DNA from: Clostridiales bacterium
GTDB taxonomy: Bacteria > Bacillota > Sulfobacillia > UBA995
Assembly (NCBI GenBank): GCA_003517845.1
Contig: DOZU01000064.1
Span: 1-5,086, forward strand
DNA: 5,086 bases
Direction of reading: 5' to 3'
The notes under the pieces are model-generated. The model ran no database searches and had not been told where the DNA came from. It was given only the letters and a program-made list of their open reading frames with translations. Positions 1-4,769 of the stretch are shown here, in pieces. The position numbers and the translations under genes were made by a program. Numbering within the stretch: position 1 is the stretch's first letter; each line of letters begins with the position of its first letter.

Positions 1-50
1 CCGACCCCGCCCCTACCTCGGGCCCTGCGAGATGTCTTTGCCCACACATA
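1..50 (-). other. Start of the B12-controlled downstream region; gene mostly outside window
   Basis: This is the minus-strand segment just downstream of the riboswitch leader. An ATG at 48-46 opens a frame that stays open to the window edge (MCGQRHLAGPEVGAGS). It lies two bases beyond the GC hairpin at 51-75, so its only possible ribosome binding site, a GGGGG run, would be buried in that hairpin. A GAGG farther on (about 15-18) could instead serve a start codon beyond the edge. The peptide shows no signal sequence or recognisable motif. The identity of the controlled gene cannot be told; genes under cobalamin riboswitches are typically B12 uptake (TonB receptor or BtuFCD-type ABC), cobalamin synthesis, or B12-independent isoenzymes. 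Confidence 0.25.
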
Positions 51-75
51 ACCCCCGGTCCTGAGGACCGGGGGT
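51..75 (-). terminator. Perfect GC hairpin, probable riboswitch expression platform
   Basis: Eleven base pairs (51-61 with 65-75; arms ACCCCCGGTCC and GGACCGGGGGT) close on a 3-base loop. It lies about 55 bases past the aptamer's closing stem on the minus strand. On that strand it is followed by TTATGTGTG, which is only weakly T-rich, so it may be a terminator with a poor U-tract or a stem that hides a ribosome binding site. Its minus-strand CCCCC arm (70-74) could instead pair with the GGGGGG run at 98-103, which also encloses a small CGCGG/CCGCG stem. The two folds exclude each other, as expected for a switch. The role is inferred. Confidence 0.55.
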
Positions 76-130
76 CGGCCAACCGCGGCAGCCGCGTCCC
101 CCCTTTCCGTCGAGGGCCAGACACGCGCGC

Positions 131-314
131 GGACAGGTAGGTCTCCTGGCTACCGGTTCATCCTGGCCTGCACCTTCCCACCGGCCTAGCTCCAGCAGTG
201 GTCATCGCAGGCTCCGTCCCCGGTTACAGTGGCGCGGACCGCGCCGGCAGGCAAGCATGGCCGCTTGCCCCCGGGCTTCCCTGTTCCTCCCTCGGTCTTG
301 AGGGAGACCTGTCC
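131..314 (-). ncRNA. Cobalamin (B12) riboswitch aptamer
   Basis: Reading the minus strand, the conserved blocks of the cobalamin riboswitch appear in order. Pairing element P1 is GGACAGGT (307-314) with ACCTGTCC (131-138). A small hairpin follows at 288-305. Next come GGAACAGGGAAGCCC (273-287), the signature CGCGCCACTGTAACCG core (221-237) and GATGACCACTG (about 195-205). The stretch GGTGGGAAGGTGC, then AGGATGAACCGGT, leads into the B12 box AGCCAGGAGACCTACCT (135-151). The aptamer binds adenosylcobalamin or a related cobamide and normally shuts off the downstream gene. It points left, so its target lies outside the window. The 5' half overlaps the end of the methyltransferase frame. Recognition is by primary-sequence blocks plus P1 complementarity; no covariance search was run. 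Confidence 0.95.
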
Positions 315-1119
315 ACTCATGTTCAGTTGTCCCCATTATACGCCGCCAGCCTGCCTGCTTCAAGTGCACGGTCACGAAGAACTCGTACGCATAGTAATCC
401 GAGTAGGCCCGGTGGAGTTCGGGCTCCCGCGCTATCTGATCCAGCGCAGCGAGTGCTTCCTCGTCGTGCGCATACCGCGGGCGCAGTTCGCGGACCCGCG
501 CCCGCATGGGCGTGTAGAAGTCATCCCACCAGGCTTCATCGGGCAGGGTGAAGTGGCCGAGCAATTGGAAGCCGCCGCCCTGGATGGCATCCACGACATC
601 GGGGGTCCACCCCATGGCCGGATAGTCAAGATCGAATGAGGCTTTGACCTCGGGCGGCGGGGTTTCCTTCCGCCAGACGGCCTCGCTGAACACCAGGTGC
701 CCCCCGGCCCGCAGGAGCGGGCGGCAGACGGCGAGGGCGTGGCCGATGCCGATCTGATAGAGGGCGCCCTCGGACCAGATGAGATCGAAGCTGCCGGGCG
801 GCAGGTCCAGAGCAGCCATGTCGCCTACCACCGCCCGGATGCGATGGGACAGCCCCTTGGCGCCCGCCATCCGCTTGAGCCGCTCGATGAAAGGGGGATG
901 GTTGTCGACGGCCACGATGGTACCTCGCGTGAGTTCGGCGAGGTGCAGCGTCTGTGCGCCTACCCCGCATCCCAGGTCCAAGACCTCCGGGGCCGCCGGC
1001 AAGTCGCGGCACAACGCGAGCGCCCTCGCTGCAGAAGCGCGATTGCCAGGGCCCTGTCGCGGCAGATGCTCGAATACGGCGAAAAACACTTCCCGAAAGC
1101 GCCCTGGTACGTCAGCCAT
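202..1119 (-). CDS. Class I SAM-dependent methyltransferase (unknown substrate), with an unusual C-terminal extension
   Basis: A soluble Rossmann-fold methyltransferase that transfers a methyl group from S-adenosylmethionine; the acceptor is unknown. Visible motifs are VLDLGCGVGAQT (residues 46-57, SAM-binding motif I), the acidic VDNH (71-74) after strand 2, GDM (99-101), FDLIWSEGALYQIG (111-124, motif IV region) and LRAGGHLVFSE (136-146). The WSEGALY signature and the end pattern ending in SDYYAYEFFV recall a family of about 250-260 residues known from structural-genomics methyltransferases of Bacteroides. Family proteins should end near residue 255. Here the frame runs 50 residues further, through a promoter and into the B12 riboswitch, and that tail looks non-protein-like (Arg- and Gly-rich). 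The ATG at 1119 has a GAGGAG site (1127-1132) 7 bases away. Its start overlaps the end of the GNAT gene by 8 bases, so translation is probably coupled. Loss of the original stop codon is possible. Confidence 0.88.
   Translation of the reverse strand: MADVPGRFREVFFAVFEHLPRQGPGNRASAARALALCRDLPAAPEVLDLGCGVGAQTLHLAELTRGTIVAVDNHPPFIERLKRMAGAKGLSHRIRAVVGDMAALDLPPGSFDLIWSEGALYQIGIGHALAVCRPLLRAGGHLVFSEAVWRKETPPPEVKASFDLDYPAMGWTPDVVDAIQGGGFQLLGHFTLPDEAWWDDFYTPMRARVRELRPRYAHDEEALAALDQIAREPELHRAYSDYYAYEFFVTVHLKQAGWRRIMGTTEHEWTGLPQDRGRNREARGQAAMLACRRGPRHCNRGRSLR
335..363 (-). promoter_or_regulatory. Sigma-A/sigma-70 type promoter for the riboswitch transcript
   Basis: On the minus strand TTGAAG (358-363) and a perfect TATAAT (335-340) are separated by exactly 17 bases (341-357). 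Transcription would begin near 326-329, about a dozen bases before aptamer stem P1. Its placement directly upstream of the riboswitch supports it strongly. It lies within codons 253-260 of the methyltransferase frame, so it is an intragenic promoter as annotated. Confidence 0.8.
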
Positions 1120-1627
1120 GTCGATTCTCCTCGCATCCAGGTCGGCGCCGCACCATGAGCACGTGCCGCCCGTAGGGGACGTCGTCGAACTCGCGATCTT
1201 CCACGAACTGGGCCCTGGCGAATGCCCTGCGGGAGGCCGGGTTCTCCACGCTGGCGGCGGCGATGACGTAAGGTACGGTAGGATCGGCGAGCGCCCGATC
1301 CGCGACCAGCCGTATGGCGGCTGACCCGATGCCGCGGCCGGTGGCGTCCGCTTCCCCGATCATGATGTCGATGTCGATCACGCTACCGGGGACGTCGTGA
1401 AGCCCGGCGATGTCCAGTTCCCGGCGGGTGGGGTGTCCCCAGACGATGAGCCCCACCTTGCGGCCGTCCACCGCGATGACCGCGGACTTGAACGCCGCGG
1501 GCGCGACCCCCAGCAGGTGTTGATTGTCCTCCGGATCGCCCCAGTAGCGGCGCACATGCTCTGCCCCAAGCCAGCGTTGAACCAGCGGGCGATCGTCTCC
1601 CGAAACCTCAAGCAGTTCCGGTTGCAT
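1112..1627 (-). CDS. GNAT-family N-acetyltransferase, AAC(6')-like
   Basis: A 171-residue acetyl-CoA-dependent acyltransferase. Near the N-terminus LVQRWLGAEHVRRYWGD (15-31) matches the layout of aminoglycoside 6'-N-acetyltransferases and related GNATs. A core beta-strand region IDIDIMIG (84-91) is followed by the pyrophosphate-binding loop TGRGIGSAA (96-104) and the C-terminal SVENPASRRAFARAQF (126-141), where the usual AGF is AQF. The substrate could be an aminoglycoside, another amine or a protein N-terminus; resistance cannot be concluded. I chose the ATG at 1627 because the domain begins there and the longer frame (to 1765) adds Arg/Cys-rich, non-conserved sequence. The ATG has no good ribosome binding site, and a GAGGAGGG lies about 30 bases upstream without a suitable start, so the exact start is uncertain. 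The TGA stop (1112-1114) overlaps the methyltransferase start, giving a two-gene operon. Confidence 0.85.
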   Translation of the reverse strand: MQPELLEVSGDDRPLVQRWLGAEHVRRYWGDPEDNQHLLGVAPAAFKSAVIAVDGRKVGLIVWGHPTRRELDIAGLHDVPGSVIDIDIMIGEADATGRGIGSAAIRLVADRALADPTVPYVIAAASVENPASRRAFARAQFVEDREFDDVPYGRHVLMVRRRPGCEENRHG

Positions 1628-1692
1628 GGCGTGAATCGGCCAGGTCGCCGATTGCGTCCCTCCTCGCCCTCGTACTTGATGGCCCTGTTTGC

Positions 1693-1721
1693 ATGGTAGC
1701 ACGCGGCGCAAGCGACAGCAA
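1693..1721 (-). promoter_or_regulatory. Candidate promoter for the GNAT-methyltransferase pair
   Basis: The minus strand carries TTGCTG (1716-1721), a 17-base spacer and TACCAT (1693-1698). This is 3/6 and 4/6 agreement with the sigma-70 consensus at ideal spacing. Initiation near 1686 would give a leader of about 60 bases before the ATG at 1627. In GC-rich DNA such matches can occur by chance, so support comes mainly from position in the divergent intergenic region (1628-1852). I saw no comparably good promoter for the plus-strand gene in that gap. Confidence 0.4.
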
Positions 1722-1852
1722 CGCGGTGCGATCCAGGCAGTCTCTGTCGGGCAGGGGTCTGTCATGTAGCGCCGAGCGACTCAAGCCTGGTGATGGCCCG
1801 AGCAGCGGGCGGGCATGATAGGTCACGGCGAGAGCAGGGGGAGGTAGCATCT

Positions 1853-2116
1853 TTGGGCGATTACCTGGGGAGGATGGCCGGACTTGCCCGGCCGAAATTG
1901 AGGCAACTGGATCCCGCCACCCGACAACGGGTCATCGAAGGCGCCTTCGTGAGCAAGTTCATCGGCGAGGTGGGAGTTACGGGTCGCAAGTGCGCGTTCT
2001 ATGCCGAGAGCGCCACCGATGACGAGGTCAAGAAGCTGTTCGCCGGGGAAGCGAAGAAGCTGGAGGCATTCAAGCGAGCGCTGGAGGAGTACCACCAGGG
2101 CATGACCCGAGATTGA
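1853..2116 (+). CDS. Small helical protein of unknown function, loosely ferritin-like (TTG start)
   Basis: An 87-residue soluble protein that I do not recognise. It has two long predicted helices, roughly residues 22-52 and 56-82, separated by SATDD. The second helix, with DDEVKKLFAGEAKKLEAF, has the spacing of rubrerythrin/ferritin-like helical hairpins. However, it lacks the ExxH iron-ligand pattern, so metal binding is not supported. There is one Cys (47) and no signal peptide or membrane segment. The TTG at 1853 is chosen because GGGGGAGGT (1837-1845) ends 7 bases before it. The upstream ATG at 1790 has no such site and adds Arg-rich sequence, while the internal ATG (1874) sits too close to its GGAGG. 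It lies 61 bases ahead of the CotF-like gene on the same strand, and the two are probably co-transcribed and may work together. Confidence 0.7.
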   Translation: MGDYLGRMAGLARPKLRQLDPATRQRVIEGAFVSKFIGEVGVTGRKCAFYAESATDDEVKKLFAGEAKKLEAFKRALEEYHQGMTRD

Positions 2117-2177
2117 TCTCCTCCCAGGGCTTGCCGGCGCCGGAGGCACGTCGAACGATGGAAAGGATGAGGGCCTC

Positions 2178-2372
2178 GTGAGGCTGTCGGACATAGACAT
2201 GCTCCAGGACTACGAGAAGGATACCCGCATGGCAGTGTTGGCTTACGCCGCCGTGCAGACGGAGATCCTCGACCCGGCATTGCGGACAATGATGGGCCGC
2301 GCGGCGGTCGAGTCAGCCCGATCGCAGCAACTGGTGGCCGACTTGATCCTGTCCCGGGGCGAACGCCCCTGA
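2178..2372 (+). CDS. CotF-like small protein (spore coat F domain-like)
   Basis: A 64-residue, all-helical protein starting at GTG, with GAGGG at 2169-2173 and AAAGGA just before it. The pattern LQDYEKDTRMAVLAY (9-23), followed by DPALRTMM (32-39) and a closing LILSRGERP (56-64), follows the organisation of Coat F domain proteins: a helix beginning LxDxL/YxxD, a turn with (D/T)PxLR, a second helix and a final RG-x-x-P. The His residue common in the second helix of the family is absent. Family members occur in spore coats and in many small ferritin-like proteins of spore formers. Function here is inferred only by similarity recognised by eye; a coat role is not shown. It probably shares a transcript with the upstream TTG-started gene and is followed 10 bases later by a strong hairpin. 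Confidence 0.65.
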   Translation: MRLSDIDMLQDYEKDTRMAVLAYAAVQTEILDPALRTMMGRAAVESARSQQLVADLILSRGERP

Positions 2373-2375
2373 CCT

Positions 2376-2549
2376 CTACTCGGTGGGGGCGGGTTCAGAA
2401 CCCGCCCCCACAGCGGACGCGAGCACGGCCATCACCGCGGACGCGCCCAGGACCGTGCCCAGGATCGCGGGCGTGACGAGGTCTGCAACGACCTCTTCGC
2501 GGCATCCCCGTAGTCTATGCGCCGGTCCGGGACGACACGTAGACCGCAT
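2376..2549 (-). CDS. Doubtful small ORF: possible single-span membrane peptide or gene remnant
   Basis: A 57-codon minus-strand frame (ATG at 2549, TAG at 2376-2378) overlaps the last 35 bases of the aminotransferase in another frame. From about residue 18 it reads EEVVADLVTPAILGTVLGA and then a run of small hydrophobic residues, giving one plausible transmembrane helix with many Gly/Ala/Ser, and ends SEPAPTE. Third codon positions in this part are almost all G or C, like the real genes nearby, whereas the first 17 codons are not. There is no ribosome binding site before the ATG, and the frame's end includes the perfect hairpin at 2383-2411. It may be a decayed gene end, a short membrane peptide with a misplaced start, or chance. 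Confidence 0.2.
   Translation of the reverse strand: MRSTCRPGPAHRLRGCREEVVADLVTPAILGTVLGASAVMAVLASAVGAGSEPAPTE
2383..2411 (+). terminator. Perfect 13-bp hairpin, probable transcription terminator between convergent genes
   Basis: Arms GTGGGGGCGGGTT (2383-2395) and AACCCGCCCCCAC (2399-2411) pair without mismatch around a CAG loop. It starts 10 bases after the CotF-like stop and lies downstream of the convergent aminotransferase too, so it could serve both strands. No T-run follows on either strand, as is common for hairpin-only terminators in GC-rich genomes. Its design (perfect GC stem, 3-base loop) is the same as the hairpin at 51-75. Confidence 0.65.
2478..2495. other. Small inverted repeat in the convergent gap
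   Basis: GAGGTC (2478-2483) and GACCTC (2490-2495) can form a 6-bp stem with a TGCAAC loop. It lies 20 bases downstream of the aminotransferase stop on the minus strand. No T-run follows, so a terminator role for that operon is only a possibility. The remainder of the gap 2412-2514 shows no other structure I can support. Confidence 0.25.
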
Positions 2550-3717
2550 CCGCAGCGCGGGGCCCGGCGCCGGGAGCAGTTTCCCGGCCCTGACGGCGTA
2601 ACGCCTGCTCCAGCGCGGTGAGCAGCAGGAGGACGTTCTTCTCCTGGCAGGAATAGCCCATGGTGCCGATGCGCCAGATTCTGCCCTTCAGCGGGCCGAG
2701 GCCGCCGCCGATCTCGATGCCGCAGTCATTGAGCAGTTCCCGCCGCACCCGCAGTTCCTCCACCCCCGCCGGGACGGTCACGGTGGTGAGCGACGGCAAC
2801 CGAAGCTCCGGGGCCACGAGGAGTTGCAGCCCCATGGCCTCGAGACCCGCCGCGAGCGCCTGGGCGCCGAGGCGGTGGCGCTGGAACCGGTCCTCCAGCC
2901 CTTCCTCCAGCACGAGCTGGAGCGCCTCGCGAAGGGCATACAGCATGGAGATGGGAGCAGTATGGTGGTACACCCGGTCCTGTCCCCAGTAGCTCATCAC
3001 CATGGTCAGATCGAGATACCAGCTTTGGACGGGCTGTCGCCGAGCCCTCACGCACTCTTCGGCCCTCGCGTTCAATGTGATCGGCGCCAGGCCCGGCGGA
3101 CATGATAGGCACTTCTGGGTGCCGCTGAAGGCCGCGTCCACCTCCCATGCGTCCACTTCCACCGGGCAACCGCCCAGCGAGGTGACGCAGTCCACTACCA
3201 GCAAGGCGCCGGCCCGGTGCGCGATCTCCGCCAGGGGGCGGACGGGTTGCAGGACTCCGGTGGAGGTCTCGGCGTGGACCGCCGCCACCAGCTTGACGGG
3301 GCCGGGGAGCTGTCCGAGCTTACGCTCCACGGCGGCCGGGTCCACGGCCTCGCCCCACGGCGCCTCGACCACGTGGGTCTCGGCTCCGCAGCGCTTCGCC
3401 GAGTCGACGATGCGCTGGCCGAATAGACCCTGGACCACGACCAGTGCCTGGTCGCCTGGCTCGAGCAAGTTGACCAGCACCGTCTCCATCCCGGCGCTGC
3501 CGGTGCCGGATACCGGCAACGTCAAGCGGTTGGTGGTCTGGAATACCCCGCGCAGCGCTTCCATCACGTCATTCATGATGGCCAGGAAAGCCGGGTCCAG
3601 GTGGCCAAGCAGCGGCATGCCCAGCGCGCGCAGGACCCGGGGATCGACGTCACTGGGCCCCGGGCCCATCAGGACCCGGGACGGGATCTTCAGGTCGGGC
3701 ATTCGCAACCCCTGCAC
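2515..3717 (-). CDS. Class V PLP aminotransferase, alanine--glyoxylate / serine--pyruvate type
   Basis: A 400-residue cytosolic pyridoxal-phosphate enzyme of fold type I, expected to move an amino group from alanine or serine to glyoxylate (or pyruvate). It can be followed along human AGXT by memory. Matching segments are MGPGPSDVDPRVLRA (17-31), FQTTNRLTLPVSGTGSAGMET (59-79, partial), LVNLLEPGD (81-89), HAETSTGVLQP (148-158), VVDCVTSLGG (174-183, Asp176 against the PLP ring), SGTQKCL (198-204, Lys202 forming the Schiff base), RVYHHTAPISMLYALRE (248-264) and IWRIGTMG (347-354, Arg349 for the substrate carboxylate). The last 25 residues after QALRRQG are a low-complexity tail. The GTG at 3717 has AGGGAGGT (3727-3734) 9 bases away; the in-frame ATG at 3702 is a weaker alternative. 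It is the third gene of the operon, 20 bases after the phosphoribosyltransferase stop. Phosphoserine or aspartate-type substrates are less likely given the AGXT match. Confidence 0.93.
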   Translation of the reverse strand: MQGLRMPDLKIPSRVLMGPGPSDVDPRVLRALGMPLLGHLDPAFLAIMNDVMEALRGVFQTTNRLTLPVSGTGSAGMETVLVNLLEPGDQALVVVQGLFGQRIVDSAKRCGAETHVVEAPWGEAVDPAAVERKLGQLPGPVKLVAAVHAETSTGVLQPVRPLAEIAHRAGALLVVDCVTSLGGCPVEVDAWEVDAAFSGTQKCLSCPPGLAPITLNARAEECVRARRQPVQSWYLDLTMVMSYWGQDRVYHHTAPISMLYALREALQLVLEEGLEDRFQRHRLGAQALAAGLEAMGLQLLVAPELRLPSLTTVTVPAGVEELRVRRELLNDCGIEIGGGLGPLKGRIWRIGTMGYSCQEKNVLLLLTALEQALRRQGRETAPGAGPRAADAVYVSSRTGA

Positions 3718-3737
3718 CTGCTCACTACCTCCCTCAT

Positions 3738-4769
3738 CTACCCAAGTGGTTGAAGCCGGTGGTTCGCGGTGCGGCCGGGGATGCGCCCGCGCTTGGCCAC
3801 CGGCCGGCCCCCGACTTCTTTGATGTCCATGGTCATGTCGATGGGGCTCGCCCGGGATATGTAGCTGCCCACGCCGAATGCATCGGCACCGGCCCGCGCC
3901 AGGGCCGGCATGCGCTCGGGGGTGACTCCTCCCGATACGAAGATGCTGACGTGACGGTGGCCCGCGGCGTCCAGCCGGGCCCGGACTTCGGCCACCAACT
4001 CGGGGGTGACTCCTCCCCGCTCCCAGGGGGTGTCCAGCCGGATCCCCTCGAGCCGGTCACCAAGCGCACCGGCAACCCGCAATGCCTCCTCCGCCTCGTC
4101 CTTGAAGGTATCGACCAGCACGATCCGCGGTTGATCGGGGGGCATGATCCGGTCATAGCAGCGGGCGACCTCCAGCGTGTCGCCGGCTATGAGGATGGCC
4201 GCATGCGGCATCGTCCCCCGCGGGCGGCTGCCGGCCAGCCGGGCGCCCAGCACGCTGCTGGCGCCGCTTGCCCCGCCGGCAATGGCCGCGCGTTCCATGA
4301 CCGGGGCGACCGCAGGATGCACATGACGGGCGCCGAAACTCAGGAACGGCTTGCCCTGGGAAGCCTCGCGGCACTCCCGGGCGGCCGTAGCCCAGGCGCA
4401 GCTATGGGCAAGTATCCCTAGCAGAGCCGTCTCATGAAGGCCAAACGCCGAATAGGGGCCCTCTACCCGGAGCACCACCTCCCGCTCGCTGAAGGTCTGT
4501 CCTTCGGGCAGGGCGCCCACCGTCAGGCCCGGGTCGGCCAAGAGCTGGCGGCACTCCTCCAGGCCGGCCATCAACCCTGCCCGGCTCGGGAACACCTCCG
4601 CCGTCACCGGCGTGTCCAGCAAGCCGAGTTCCTCCAGGATGTCGCGGGTCTTGAACAGGTAGATGTCGGTCGTGGCCCCGGCCAAGATGTCCTCGTGGGT
4701 GGCGGAGTAGAAACGCCTTCCTCCCACGGGCAAGGCAAGGGCCTGGGCCAGGTTGCGGATCGGGTTCAC
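3738..4769 (-). CDS. Nicotinate phosphoribosyltransferase (short, Thermoplasma-like form)
   Basis: A 343-residue cytosolic enzyme that joins nicotinate and PRPP to form nicotinate mononucleotide, with ATP hydrolysis, in NAD salvage (Preiss-Handler route). Landmarks match the Thermoplasma acidophilum enzyme along its length: THEDILAGATTDIY (24-37), LPEGQTFS (87-94), VEGPYSAFGLHETALLG (102-118), FLSFGARHVHPAVAP (142-156), GGASGASSVLGARL (165-178), GTMPHA (185-190), VLVDTFKDE (217-225), IRLDTP (243-248), VSGG (278-281) and AFGVGSYIS (297-305, phosphate-binding part of the barrel). It stops soon after KRGRIPGR, without the cysteine-rich C-terminal zinc-binding tail of the Thermoplasma protein. 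The GTG at 4769 is chosen because GGGAGGAG (4777-4784) lies 7 bases upstream and it overlaps the nicotinamidase stop in a GTGA, implying coupled translation; the longer frame to 4841 is out-of-frame nicotinamidase sequence. Confidence 0.94.
   Translation of the reverse strand: MNPIRNLAQALALPVGGRRFYSATHEDILAGATTDIYLFKTRDILEELGLLDTPVTAEVFPSRAGLMAGLEECRQLLADPGLTVGALPEGQTFSEREVVLRVEGPYSAFGLHETALLGILAHSCAWATAARECREASQGKPFLSFGARHVHPAVAPVMERAAIAGGASGASSVLGARLAGSRPRGTMPHAAILIAGDTLEVARCYDRIMPPDQPRIVLVDTFKDEAEEALRVAGALGDRLEGIRLDTPWERGGVTPELVAEVRARLDAAGHRHVSIFVSGGVTPERMPALARAGADAFGVGSYISRASPIDMTMDIKEVGGRPVAKRGRIPGRTANHRLQPLG

Noticed and set aside
83..95. CGCGGCAGCCGCG inverted repeat considered as an independent operator
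   Set aside because: It sits within the riboswitch leader and is better explained as an inner stem of the alternative leader fold.
198..639. Plus-strand open frames across the riboswitch and methyltransferase end
   Set aside because: They lie antisense to the aptamer and to the conserved methyltransferase sequence and carry no recognisable protein features.
1608..1694. Possible 28-residue leader peptide before the GNAT gene
   Set aside because: Its ATG lies inside the candidate -10 box, so it would not be in the transcript from that promoter, and it has no ribosome binding site.
1628..1765. N-terminal 46-residue extension of the GNAT frame up to 1765
   Set aside because: The sequence is Arg/Cys-rich, precedes the domain start, spans the likely promoter at 1693-1721 and has no ribosome binding site at its ATG.
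1790..1852. Upstream ATG start for the small plus-strand gene
   Set aside because: There is no ribosome binding site, and the extension is Arg-rich and unlike the rest, whereas the TTG at 1853 has an excellent GGGGGAGGT at proper spacing.
3002..3823. Long plus-strand open frame of 273 codons opposite the aminotransferase
   Set aside because: It is antisense to a clearly recognised enzyme, is Ser/Arg/Pro-rich with no motif, and is the usual shadow of a GC-rich gene.
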